Assembly: GCA_005789645.1 (NCBI GenBank)
Contig: SXXH01000260.1
Coordinates: forward strand, 1 to 33,483
From: Planctomycetia bacterium
Lineage (GTDB): Bacteria; Planctomycetota; UBA1135; GCA-002686595
Direction: 5' to 3'
Length of the DNA: 33,483 bases
Positions 24,178-32,652 of the stretch are shown here, in pieces. The notes under the pieces were generated by a model that saw only the letters and a list, made by a program, of their open reading frames with translations, was not told where the DNA came from and ran no database searches. How positions within the stretch are numbered: position 1 is the first letter of the stretch; each line of letters starts with the position of its first letter. The position numbers and the translations under genes are program-made.

Positions 24178-25383
24178 TCAAGCGCGCTTGACGGCGGCGC
24201 GGGCCGCCCTCGCCCACGATTCGGCTCCATCGCGTCGGTCGCGGGCCACGCCGTAGCCCTTGTCCTCGTGCGCCAGTTCGCGGTCGCGCAGTTCGGACCA
24301 CCCGCCCAGGCCTTGCAACCTCAGTCGCGTGCCGAGGTCGAAGGCCGCCGCGTTGCGAGCGTGGAAGGTGGCGCGCGGCAGGAACTGCAGCGAATAGCCG
24401 AGCCTCGCCAACTCGCGCTGCCACCCGTCGAGGTCCTCGTCGGGCACATGGCGCGCCCAATGCACCTCGGCCGGCACTTCGTAGGCGAGGATGCGGTTGG
24501 GGTGGCGCTCGCGCACGGCGGCGGCGAAGCGCGCGGCCTCATCCACCGAGGGCCGCTCGGCCTGCAGGCACACGACTTCGACCAGCGGAGCGACGGCGAG
24601 CGCCCTCGCCAGGGCGGACTCCAGCCCGCCGTGGAAGGGGAACATGCCGTGGTCGTCGCGGTCGCCGGCGACCTGCGCGCGATCGCGTTCGTCGTGGTCG
24701 CTGGTCAGGTGCGTGGCGCGGCCGGCCGCGCTCGAGGCGATCAGCACCAGCGGCACGCCCTCGACATCGGCCGACAAGCGCGCCGCGGCGATGCTGCCGA
24801 GGAAGCCCTTGGTGCTCGTGACGGCGAGGCGGCCGTCGATGCCGCCGGAGCTGCACCCCGCGCGGTCGTCGATGCGCACGGCGGCGGCGCCGGCCTCGAT
24901 GCGGGCCCGCACGGCCTCGACGACCTCGAGCGGTGCGCAGTTGGATACGGACACGTCCGCGACGATCGGCGCGAGCCAACGCACGGCGCGATTGCCGGCG
25001 AGATGCGCAGCGCGGTCGGCGTCGACCAGCGCGCGCTGCAGTCGGGCCACCACGCTGGTTTCGCACCAACCGCGCGCGGACCATGGTGCTTGCTGCAGGC
25101 CTTCGGGCGCGGCCAACAGCGTAGTGCACCCGGCGCGGATCAACTGCAGCGCCTCGTCGGGCGAGCCGGTGCCTGGCGCGACGAGGCAGTCGCCACGCCT
25201 CAGCAGGTCCCACAGGCGCTCGGCGCCGCGCGCACTCAGGGTGTGCTCGATGCGCAGCGTGCCGGCGAGGCGCGCCACCTCCTCGGGTGCGTGGAGGCGC
25301 TCGATGTCCTGCCAGCGTTCGTCGTGCGGGAGCCGGGCGTCGAAGTCGGGAAGGTCGATCACGAGGGTCCTTGCATGGGTCAT
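24178..25383 (-). CDS. isocitrate lyase/PEP-mutase superfamily protein lacking the catalytic motif
   Basis: The 401-residue protein from the ATG at 25381-25383 follows the isocitrate-lyase fold order. TLRIEHTLSARGAERLWDLL, an AGAAAVRIDDR strand, AARLSADVEGVPLVLIA, HLTSDHDERDR, AERPSVDEAARFAAAVRERHP, ILAYEVPAEVHW and GYSLQFLPRATFHARNAAAFDL all have clear counterparts in AceA. The catalytic loop KKCGH is replaced by AGCSSGG (175-181), and the metal-binding ADAEAGFGG by ADVSVSNCA (142-150). WCETSTP reads VCLQAERP, and the substrate Arg/Asp region SRTDAEA reads ASSAAGRA. So isocitrate cleavage is unlikely. It could act on another substrate or be a non-catalytic relative. The frame and codon use look intact, so it is not simply decayed. 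The C-terminus is basic. Its leader carries an attenuator-like hairpin. Confidence 0.75.
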   Translation of the reverse strand: MTHARTLVIDLPDFDARLPHDERWQDIERLHAPEEVARLAGTLRIEHTLSARGAERLWDLLRRGDCLVAPGTGSPDEALQLIRAGCTTLLAAPEGLQQAPWSARGWCETSVVARLQRALVDADRAAHLAGNRAVRWLAPIVADVSVSNCAPLEVVEAVRARIEAGAAAVRIDDRAGCSSGGIDGRLAVTSTKGFLGSIAAARLSADVEGVPLVLIASSAAGRATHLTSDHDERDRAQVAGDRDDHGMFPFHGGLESALARALAVAPLVEVVCLQAERPSVDEAARFAAAVRERHPNRILAYEVPAEVHWARHVPDEDLDGWQRELARLGYSLQFLPRATFHARNAAAFDLGTRLRLQGLGGWSELRDRELAHEDKGYGVARDRRDGAESWARAARAAVKRA

Positions 25384-25476
25384 GGGTCCGCGGAGAGGCG
25401 AGTCCACGAACCCTAGCCCCGAAGTGGCGCGCGGGACGGCAAACGGAGCACGGAGGCCCGAGCGACGTGTCGGCGA

Positions 25477-25507
25477 GGGAAAAAGCTTCGCAGGAGTCCT
25501 ACGAAGC
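25477..25507 (-). terminator. terminator-like hairpin in the leader of the isocitrate-lyase-like gene
   Basis: On the minus strand GCTTCGTAGG-ACT-CCTGCGAAGC (25507-25485) forms a 10-bp stem with one G-U pair, followed at once by TTTTTCCC. It lies about 95 bases upstream of the ATG at 25383, where a terminator could only attenuate that gene or stop antisense transcription from the divergent phosphodiesterase promoter. Confidence 0.55.
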
Positions 25508-25633
25508 ACATGCAAAGGCGCGGCTCGGGAGCGCGTCCGGGTGCGTCGCGGCGCAGGCGAGTCCACGCGCCGCTAACACCAACGCGCCCGGCTGGACGAT
25601 ACGATCAACTCGCGCCGGGCCGCGCGCCAACCC

Positions 25634-27754
25634 ATGCTCCCCAACTCGACGACGCGTCGACTGCTCGCGTGCGCCTGCGCCCTCGTGTCGCTGGGGGCGC
25701 CCGCGCACGCCTACATCGGTCCTGGCGCCGGCTTCGCCGCGGCCGGGTCCGTGCTGGTGCTGCTGGGCACCTTCCTGCTAGCCTTCGCCATCATCCTCGT
25801 GTGGCCGTTCAAGGCGGCCATCCGCATGGTCACGGCGCCGCGTCGCGGCAAGGCCAAGGTCAAGCGCGTGGTCGTCGTCGGGCTCGACGGTTTCGATCCG
25901 CGCAAGGCCAAGGAGTACATGGACGCGGGGCGACTGCCGCACCTGAAGAGGCTCGCGGAGGAGGGCAGCTTCGCGCCGCTCGCCACGGCTTGTCCTTCGA
26001 TCTCGCCCGTGGCCTGGTCGACCTTCGCCACCGGCACCGACGCCTCGCGCCACAACATCTACGACTTCCTCACGCGCGATCCGTGCTCGTACGCGCCGGT
26101 CCTGTCTTCGACGGACACCAAGGAGATCGAGAAGACGCTCAACCTCGGCTTCGGGCACATCACCGTCGGGCACAAGCACGTGCACCGTCCATTGCAGAAG
26201 AGCGTGCCGTTCTGGCACTACCTCGGCGAGGCGCGCGTGTGGTCGTCGATCCTGCGCGTGCCGATCACCTTCCCGCCCAAGCCTTTCAAGAACGGCACGC
26301 TGCTCTCGGGCATGTGCGTGCCGGACCTCAAGGGCACGCAAGGCAGCTTCTCGTTCTGGTCGACGCGGCCGCGCCCCAAGGACGCGCACATCGGCGGGCA
26401 GCAGTACCAGGTCGTCGCGCGCAAGGGCGTCGTGAAGACGCACATCCACGGCCCGCCCGGCAAGGACGGCCCGATGACCTGCCCGTTCACGGTCGACTTC
26501 AACGGCGCGAAGGCGCGCTTCGAGATCGGCGGCGAGTCCGTCGAGGTCGCGCGGGGCGAGTACACGCCGTGGCTCGTCGTCCCGTTCGACGGCGTGCAAG
26601 GCATCGTGCGCTTCTGCGTGCAGACCTGGGACGGCGACGACATCGGCATCTACGCGACGCCGGTCAACATCGACCCGAACGCGCCGGCGATGCCGATCTC
26701 GCACCCGTTCGTGTACTCGATCTACCTGGCGAAGACGCTCGGGCCGTTCGCGACGCTGGGCCTCGCCGAGGACACCTGGGCGTTGAACGAGCGCGTGATC
26801 GACGAAGAGACGTTCTTAAAGCAGGCTTGGATCTACTGCGACGAGCGCAAGGCGCAGTTGTGGAACGCGCTGGAGAAGACCGAGAAGGGCTTCGTGGCGT
26901 GCGTGTTCGACACGAGCGACCGCGTCAGCCACATGTTCTGGCGCACGCTGGATCCCACGCACCCCGCCAACGACGGCAAGGAGCTCGAGCGCTGGAGGAA
27001 CGTCGTGCCGGAGACCTACGAGCGCATGGACAAGCTGGTGGGCGAGGTGCGCGCGAAGCTCGGCGACGATCCCGACACGCTGCTGATGGTGATCAGCGAC
27101 CATGGCTTCGGCGACTTCCGCCGCGGCGTCAACTTGAACAGCTGGCTGCGCCAGAACGGCTACCTCGTGCTCAAGGACGGGCACGACACGAGCGGCGATT
27201 GGTTCGCACACGTTGATTGGAGCCGCACGAAGGCCTTCACGCTGGGCTTGACGGGGCTCTTCCTGAATCGGGTCGGGCGCGAGAAGCACGGCATCGTCGA
27301 ACGCGGGGAAGTCGCCGCGTTGGCCAAGGAGCTCAAGGACAAGCTGGAGGCGCTCGTCGATCCGAAGACGGGCGGGCGCTGCATTCGCGAGGTGTTCCTG
27401 ACGCACGAGATCCACGATGGTCCGTACGCGGACACGGCGCCCGAACTGCTGATCGGGTACTTCGAGGGTTGGCGCCACTCGTGGGACTGCGCGACGGGCT
27501 CGGTGACGCGCGAGGTGTTCAGCGACAACACGAAGAGCTGGTCGGGCGACCATTGCGTGGACCCGCGCCTCGTGCCCGGCGTGTTCTTCTGCAACAGGAA
27601 GATCGACGCGGCGCCGTCCTTGATGGACATCGCGCCCACCGTGCTCGACTTGTTCGGCCTCGAGGCGCCGCGCCACATGCAGGGCAAGGCGTTGTGGGCC
27701 GACGCGGACGCGCGTCGCGCCGCCGCCGGACGCTCCGCGGAGGTCCGCGCGTGA
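25634..27754 (+). CDS. alkaline-phosphatase-superfamily phosphodiesterase-like protein 1, membrane-anchored
   Basis: The 706-residue protein has a signal-like N-terminus ending in AHA, then YIGPGAGFAAAGSVLVLLGTF and a TM helix to about 58, placing the rest outside the membrane. The core is of the type I phosphodiesterase/nucleotide pyrophosphatase kind. VVVVGLDGFDP carries a metal-binding Asp, CPSISPVAWSTFATG holds the nucleophile region (Ser/Thr), and VISDHGFGDF gives the second metal-site Asp/His pair. The C-terminal MDIAPTVLDLFGLEAPRHMQG is the usual family ending. An insert with a beta-sandwich look (about 290-370) sits mid-protein. The substrate is unknown; related enzymes act on phosphodiesters, phosphonates or phospholipid head groups. 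Its last four bases overlap the start of the next gene, so they are translationally coupled. Confidence 0.85.
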   Translation: MLPNSTTRRLLACACALVSLGAPAHAYIGPGAGFAAAGSVLVLLGTFLLAFAIILVWPFKAAIRMVTAPRRGKAKVKRVVVVGLDGFDPRKAKEYMDAGRLPHLKRLAEEGSFAPLATACPSISPVAWSTFATGTDASRHNIYDFLTRDPCSYAPVLSSTDTKEIEKTLNLGFGHITVGHKHVHRPLQKSVPFWHYLGEARVWSSILRVPITFPPKPFKNGTLLSGMCVPDLKGTQGSFSFWSTRPRPKDAHIGGQQYQVVARKGVVKTHIHGPPGKDGPMTCPFTVDFNGAKARFEIGGESVEVARGEYTPWLVVPFDGVQGIVRFCVQTWDGDDIGIYATPVNIDPNAPAMPISHPFVYSIYLAKTLGPFATLGLAEDTWALNERVIDEETFLKQAWIYCDERKAQLWNALEKTEKGFVACVFDTSDRVSHMFWRTLDPTHPANDGKELERWRNVVPETYERMDKLVGEVRAKLGDDPDTLLMVISDHGFGDFRRGVNLNSWLRQNGYLVLKDGHDTSGDWFAHVDWSRTKAFTLGLTGLFLNRVGREKHGIVERGEVAALAKELKDKLEALVDPKTGGRCIREVFLTHEIHDGPYADTAPELLIGYFEGWRHSWDCATGSVTREVFSDNTKSWSGDHCVDPRLVPGVFFCNRKIDAAPSLMDIAPTVLDLFGLEAPRHMQGKALWADADARRAAAGRSAEVRA

Positions 27755-29838
27755 GGTTGCCGCGTTGGACCGTTTGGCCCGCGCTCGGCGTGTTGGCGGT
27801 GTTCGTCGCGCCCGCCGTGCCGATCAAGCCTTCCGTGGCGGACGACGCGTCCGCCGCGCGCATGGTGGTCTTCGGCATCGATGGGCTCGATCCGGATGTG
27901 CTGGCCGATGTGGTCGCGCGCCATCCGGAGGCGACGCGCAACTGGCGCCGCATCATCGCCACGAGCGGCATCCAACGCCTGGGCACCTCGATTCCGCCGC
28001 AGAGCCCCGTGGCGTGGTCCAACTTCATCACCGGACTGGATCCGGGCGGCCACGGCGTCTACGACTTCCTGCACCGCGACCCGACGACGCGCTTGCCGGT
28101 GTCGTCGATCACGAAGGGCGAGCCGGGCTCGATCATCCCGCTGTTCAACGGCTGGCAACTGCCGATCGGCGGCGACGAAGCGCCCAACCGCACGGGCAAG
28201 GCGTTCTGGACGCGCCTCGCCGAGCACGGGGTGCCGGCGGACATCTGGCGCATGCCGGCGAACTTCCCGGTCGAGCCCGCCGATGGCGTGAGCTTCTCGG
28301 GGATGATGACGCCCGCGGTGGATTCGGCCTACGGCCGCTACACGCTGTACACCACCAATGCCGCCGGCGGCGTGCTCGGTCGCGAGGGCAACATCGTGCC
28401 GGTGCGCGAGTCGCAGGGCCGCATCGACACGGCCTTGTCCGGTCCGCCCAACCCGTTTCGCTCGGGCGCCGCCACGCAGGAGACGACGCCGCTCCTGATC
28501 TACGTCGACCGCGCCGCGCAGGCCTGCGCCATCGAAATCGGCGGCGAGCGGGTCGTGGTCGAGCTGGGCGGGTGGAGCGAGTTCAAGCCGGCCACCTTCA
28601 GCTTGCTGCCGCTGTCGCTGTCCGATGTCTCGGGCATCGTGCGCTTCCACTTGAAGAGCTTGGAGCCGCACTTCGAGTTGTATGTCTCGCCTGTGAACAT
28701 CGACCCGCGCGCGCCGATCGCGCCCGTGTCCGAGCCCGTCGCGGCCAGCGCCGAGGTCGCCGACGCCGTCGGCTTGTACTACACGCAGGGCATGCCCGAG
28801 GACGTGAACGCCGTGAAGGACGGCGCCTTCGACGACCGCGAGTTCCTCGCGCAGGCCGACGTGGTGCACGACGAGGGCGTGCGCTTGATGGACCACGCCA
28901 TCGCGCGGTGGAAGGCCAATCCGCGCGGCGGGTTCATGTTCTTCTACATGTCCGGAGTCGACTTGTGCGGGCACATGTTGTGGCGCCACCACGACGACGC
29001 GCATCCGCACCACGATGCCGCGTTCGCGCGCGGCTCGACCGAGGATTGGTCCAAGCGCCCTGGGAGCACCTGGCGAGACATCGTGGAGGACTTGTACCTG
29101 CGCATGGACCCGCTGGTGGGGCGACTGCTCGACGCGGCCGGACCGAACGACGTGGTGGTCGTCATGAGCGACCATGGCTTCGCCAGCTACAGGCGCAAGT
29201 TCAGCCTCAACACTTGGCTGCTCGAGCGGGGCCATCTCGTGTTGAAGGAGGGCCGCGCCAAGGAGCTGCCCGAGGGCGATCCCGCGCGTTCGCCGGTGTC
29301 GTTCGACGCTGTCGACTGGTCGAAGACGCGCGCCTACGGACTGGGCTTCAACGGCTTGTACCTCAACTTGCGCGGACGCGAGCTGGACGATCCGGCGACG
29401 AGCGAGGACGAGTCGGGCATCGTCGCGCCCGGCGCGGAGGCCGATGCGTTGCTGGCCGAGCTGAAGGCCGAACTGGAGTCGCTGCGCGACGCGGATGGCG
29501 CCCAGGTCGTGTTGCGCGCCGATCTCGCCACGCGATGCTACAGCGGGCCGCGCGTGCCCGAGGCGCCCGACATCGTCGTCGGGTACAACGAGAACTACGG
29601 GAACTCGGACGAGGCGTCCTCGGGGCGCATTCCGCACGAGATCCTGTGCGACAACGACAAGGGAGGGACCTTCAACGGCAGCCACCTGATGGCGCCGGAG
29701 GTGGTCGAGGGCACGATCCTCGCCAACCGCCGCGTGCGTCCGGGAGCGCATCGCCTGGAGGACCTCACGGTCGAAGTGCTGCGGCGCCATGGCGTCGCCA
29801 TCCCGCCCGAACTCAAGGGCAAGCCAGTGCTGGAGTGA
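27751..29838 (+). CDS. alkaline-phosphatase-superfamily phosphodiesterase-like protein 2, exported
   Basis: This starts at GTG 27751 inside the preceding stop (GTGA overlap), giving 695 residues with signal VRLPRWTVWPALGVLAVFVA. It parallels protein 1: MVVFGIDGLDPDVL, SPVAWSNFITG (nucleophile region), GHGVYDFLHRDP, VVMSDHGFASY and a C-terminal LEDLTVEVLRRHGV ending. It also shares the mid-protein sandwich insert (about 250-330) and PVNIDPRAPIAPVS, matching PVNIDPNAPAMPIS of protein 1. The two are therefore diverged tandem paralogues, possibly with different substrates or forming a complex. The start could be later, but no ATG with a better signal is visible. The next gene begins six bases after its stop. 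Confidence 0.85.
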   Translation: MRLPRWTVWPALGVLAVFVAPAVPIKPSVADDASAARMVVFGIDGLDPDVLADVVARHPEATRNWRRIIATSGIQRLGTSIPPQSPVAWSNFITGLDPGGHGVYDFLHRDPTTRLPVSSITKGEPGSIIPLFNGWQLPIGGDEAPNRTGKAFWTRLAEHGVPADIWRMPANFPVEPADGVSFSGMMTPAVDSAYGRYTLYTTNAAGGVLGREGNIVPVRESQGRIDTALSGPPNPFRSGAATQETTPLLIYVDRAAQACAIEIGGERVVVELGGWSEFKPATFSLLPLSLSDVSGIVRFHLKSLEPHFELYVSPVNIDPRAPIAPVSEPVAASAEVADAVGLYYTQGMPEDVNAVKDGAFDDREFLAQADVVHDEGVRLMDHAIARWKANPRGGFMFFYMSGVDLCGHMLWRHHDDAHPHHDAAFARGSTEDWSKRPGSTWRDIVEDLYLRMDPLVGRLLDAAGPNDVVVVMSDHGFASYRRKFSLNTWLLERGHLVLKEGRAKELPEGDPARSPVSFDAVDWSKTRAYGLGFNGLYLNLRGRELDDPATSEDESGIVAPGAEADALLAELKAELESLRDADGAQVVLRADLATRCYSGPRVPEAPDIVVGYNENYGNSDEASSGRIPHEILCDNDKGGTFNGSHLMAPEVVEGTILANRRVRPGAHRLEDLTVEVLRRHGVAIPPELKGKPVLE

Positions 29839-29844
29839 CACGAC

Positions 29845-30042
29845 ATGTTCGGATCCGAGAACAAGGTGAAGTTGGACAAGGACCTGATCGCGCGCATCAA
29901 GAAGATCGCGGCGGTGGCGGGCTACGCCTCGCACGAGGAGTTCATCCAGCACGTGCTGGAGCGCGAGCTGGAGAAGTTCGAGGGCGCCGATTCCGACGCG
30001 GCCATCACGGAGAAGCTCAAGGGCCTCGGCTACATCTCCTGA
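29845..30042 (+). CDS. 65-residue ribbon-helix-helix-like small protein
   Basis: The 65-residue protein starts MFGSENKVKLDKDLIARIKK. The N-terminal strand plus two helices (KVKLDKDLIARIKKIAAVAG, then ASHEEFIQHVLERELEKFE) fit the ribbon-helix-helix fold of Arc/MetJ/antitoxin repressors. The C-terminal tail AITEKLKGLGYIS is unusual for a repressor. It sits six bases after a phosphodiesterase-like gene and 40 bases before a membrane protein gene, with codon use like its neighbours, so it is a real member of the operon. It may be an autoregulator, or it may instead be a partner protein. I cannot tell which. Confidence 0.65.
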   Translation: MFGSENKVKLDKDLIARIKKIAAVAGYASHEEFIQHVLERELEKFEGADSDAAITEKLKGLGYIS

Positions 30043-30082
30043 CGGTCGCCGCGCGCCCCGCGACCAGGGGTGCCGCCACTGC

Positions 30083-30937
30083 ATGAACGCGCTCAACCAA
30101 GCCACGACGGCGGTGTTCGACTGGCTGCTCTGGCTGCCGGAGCAGCTCGGGCGCGTCTTCGCGTTGTGCTTCGCCAGCGCGGTCTTCGGCGTGTTCGCGC
30201 TGTGGGTCTTCAAGCAGGTCTCGCCGCAGCGCCGCATCAAGGAAGCCAAGGAGCGCATCAAGGCGCACTTGATCGAGATCCGCATCTGGCAGGACGACTT
30301 GCGCATCGTCGGGATCGCCATCGGCAAGGTGCTGGGGCGCAACCTGCAGTACTTGGCGCTCAACCTGACGCCCTTCCTGCCGCTGTTCCTGCCCTTCGCG
30401 CTGGTCGTGGCGCAGTTCGTCGTGCGCTACGGCTTCGCGCCGGTGCCGACGACGCCGCCCGGCATGGAACGCCTCGCGGGCGCGGGAACGACCATCGACA
30501 TCGAACTGGCGGCCACCCACGCCTCGCGCGTGGGCGAGCTCGTGCTCGTGCTGCCGCCGGGCGTCGAGCAGGTCTCGCCGCTCGTCGTGAATGCGCGCGA
30601 TGGGCGCGCCTTCGTCGAGGTCGTGGCGCGCGAGTCCGGCGTGCACGAGCTCGCCTTCGAGCTCGATGGCGCCCGCGCGACCAAGCTCCTCGCGGCGGGC
30701 GCCGTCGCGCCGCGCACGATCCAAGGCGAACGCGGAACCGGCTTCGTCGACGCGCTCTTGTGGCCGGCGGAACCGGCCTTCGACGAAGGCTCGCCCTTCG
30801 TGCGCATCCGCCACGCGCAACCGGACGCCGACCTGGGCTTCTTGCCGGGCGGGCCGGGCGGCATCGTGTTGTCCTTTCTCGTGCTGTCGATGCTGGCGGG
30901 CGCCTTGGCCATCAAGCCGCTCAAGGTCCAGATCTGA
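30083..30937 (+). CDS. membrane protein of unknown function
   Basis: The 284-residue protein has an N-terminal amphipathic part, TM helix about 22-42, a basic cytoplasmic helix pair (SPQRRIKEAKERIKAHLIEIRIWQ in two parts), a second TM about 95-118 (FLPLFLPFALVVAQ), a periplasmic beta domain (about 120-250) and a C-terminal TM about 256-277 before KPLKVQI. The first half recalls the coiled-coil-plus-TM layout of YidC/DUF106-type insertases, but I see no decisive motif, so this is only a weak resemblance. Location between phosphodiesterase-like genes and a peptidase implies an envelope function. Confidence 0.65.
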   Translation: MNALNQATTAVFDWLLWLPEQLGRVFALCFASAVFGVFALWVFKQVSPQRRIKEAKERIKAHLIEIRIWQDDLRIVGIAIGKVLGRNLQYLALNLTPFLPLFLPFALVVAQFVVRYGFAPVPTTPPGMERLAGAGTTIDIELAATHASRVGELVLVLPPGVEQVSPLVVNARDGRAFVEVVARESGVHELAFELDGARATKLLAAGAVAPRTIQGERGTGFVDALLWPAEPAFDEGSPFVRIRHAQPDADLGFLPGGPGGIVLSFLVLSMLAGALAIKPLKVQI

Positions 30938-30986
30938 CGCTGCGTCCGCCTCCGCCGCGCGCGGCGCGGTGGTACAAGAGTGGGGC

Positions 30987-32570
30987 ATGCGCTCCCTCCT
31001 CCGCATCCTCCACCTGCCTGTGTGCTTCGTGCTGCTCGCCAGTCTCGCCGCGGCCCAAGGCTGGACGACCGAGAAGCGTCCCGACCTCGGCCTCGAGTTC
31101 CAGGTGCCCAAGACCTGGGAAGGTCTGCCGGCGCAACCCGACGAGCAATGGGTGGTGCTGATCTACCAGGAGAAGGTCGATCCCAAGAAGCCCAAGCGCG
31201 CGCAGCGCCCCACCATGTCGGTGGTGTGGATCGAGCACGCGACGCAAGGCGCGCAAGGCGCGCAAGGCGAGGAGCAGGCCGACGAGCAGCCCGGCGAGCG
31301 ACGCCAGAAGGCGCGCGCCGTGGAACCCATCACCAGCCTCGAGAGCTGGACTCGCCAGCAGATGACGGGCTGGACCGTCGGCAAGGCGCAGGGCGAGCCG
31401 AAGAAGGCGAAGGAGTGGACCGGGCAAGAGCATGCGTTGCTGCCGGGCAAGGGTGCCATCGCGGGCCTCGAAGGTTGGGCGTGGGAGTGGCGCAACGAGG
31501 CGCGCACGATCGCCTTCGTGGCCACCTGCCCCAAGGAGGATTGGGAAGCCAACGCGGTGCTGTGGCGCAAGATGGCCGCCGACGCGGTCATCGCCGAGCC
31601 CGAGGACAAGGACGCGGGCAAGCTGGAGCGCATGTACGCGGGCAAGAAGCTGGTCGATCCCGCCTACCGCATCGAGGTGCGCAAGAAGCTGATCCGCGGC
31701 TGGCGCGCCGAGGACGCCGAGCACTACATCCTGGCCACGAATTCGGCGGACAAGCCGCTGATCAAGCGGGTGCTGTCCGACCTGCCCGTGATCCGCAAGG
31801 AGTACGAGAAGCTCTTCCCGCCCGTCGCGCCCATCACGCGCGCCTCGACCGTGCGCGTGTGCAAGAGCCGCGACGAATACCTGCAGTACGGCGGCGCGGA
31901 GCGCACGGCGGGATACTGGAACTCCGGTTCCGAGGAGCTGGTCCTGTACGACAACGCCGCCGACCAGAAGGCGCTCAAGCGCGCCGACGACCTCGACACC
32001 TTCGTGGTGCTGTACCACGAGGCCTTCCACCAGTACATCCACTACAGCGCGGGCGAGCTGCCGCCGCACACCTGGTTCAACGAGGGCTACGGCGACTACT
32101 TCAGCGGCGCGGTCATCGTCAACGGCAAGTTGAAGGAGATCGGCGTCAACAGTTGGCGTTGCGACACGATCCGCGAGGCGGTGTCGCTCGAGAAGCACAT
32201 CCCCTGGCGCGAGATCGTCAAGTACGAGCAGCGCGAGTACTACGACCCGACGAAGGTCTACATCTGCTACGCGCAGGGTTGGTCGATGGTCTACTTCCTC
32301 AACAAGAGCAAGGATGTCGCCAAGAACCCGGCGTGGAAGAAGATCCTGCCGACCTACTTCGACACGCTGAAGTCGGCCTTCAAGGAGGAGCTCGAGTCCA
32401 TCCCCGAGGCGGCGCGCAAGCCCGGCCTGCGCGGCTTCGAGGAGGCCGGATACCGGGCGCGCACGCGCGCCAACGAAGCGGCCTTCGAGGGCGTAGACAT
32501 GGACCAGATCGAGGGGGCGTGGAAGATCTTCGTGCTCGACCTCGTCTGCCCAAAGCGCGAGGCGAAGTGA
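30987..32570 (+). CDS. exported gluzincin-type metallopeptidase-like protein
   Basis: The 527-residue protein has the signal MRSLLRILHLPVCFVLLASL with cleavage near AAAQG. Residues about 25-205 form a domain of unknown type interrupted by a low-complexity charged insert (AQGAQGAQGEEQ, coded by a 9-base tandem repeat at about 31243-31269). The C-terminal half has YHEAFHQYIH (HExxH: H344, E345, H348) and, 18 residues on, WFNEGYGDYF with the third zinc ligand E366, the gluzincin arrangement. This resembles DUF1570-type peptidase-like proteins common in planctomycetes, an assignment from memory. Zinc binding and proteolysis are likely from the intact triad; the substrate is unknown. It begins 49 bases after the membrane protein gene. 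Confidence 0.78.
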   Translation: MRSLLRILHLPVCFVLLASLAAAQGWTTEKRPDLGLEFQVPKTWEGLPAQPDEQWVVLIYQEKVDPKKPKRAQRPTMSVVWIEHATQGAQGAQGEEQADEQPGERRQKARAVEPITSLESWTRQQMTGWTVGKAQGEPKKAKEWTGQEHALLPGKGAIAGLEGWAWEWRNEARTIAFVATCPKEDWEANAVLWRKMAADAVIAEPEDKDAGKLERMYAGKKLVDPAYRIEVRKKLIRGWRAEDAEHYILATNSADKPLIKRVLSDLPVIRKEYEKLFPPVAPITRASTVRVCKSRDEYLQYGGAERTAGYWNSGSEELVLYDNAADQKALKRADDLDTFVVLYHEAFHQYIHYSAGELPPHTWFNEGYGDYFSGAVIVNGKLKEIGVNSWRCDTIREAVSLEKHIPWREIVKYEQREYYDPTKVYICYAQGWSMVYFLNKSKDVAKNPAWKKILPTYFDTLKSAFKEELESIPEAARKPGLRGFEEAGYRARTRANEAAFEGVDMDQIEGAWKIFVLDLVCPKREAK

Positions 32571-32652
32571 GCACTTGCCCCCGCGCGGCGAGGGATCCAT
32601 ACTCGGAGGCGTGGCGAGCGAGAGAAGCCGTGCGAGCGACGGGCGCTGAGCG

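Noticed and set aside
25634-29838. The two phosphodiesterase-like genes as BcsG-type phosphoethanolamine transferases of the cellulose system
   Set aside because: They lack the multi-TM N-terminus of BcsG and carry NPP-type motifs; only the superfamily is shared.
31243-31269. Tandem 9-base repeat as a mobile or CRISPR-like element
   Set aside because: It is under three copies, in frame, and codes the AQG repeat of a low-complexity linker.
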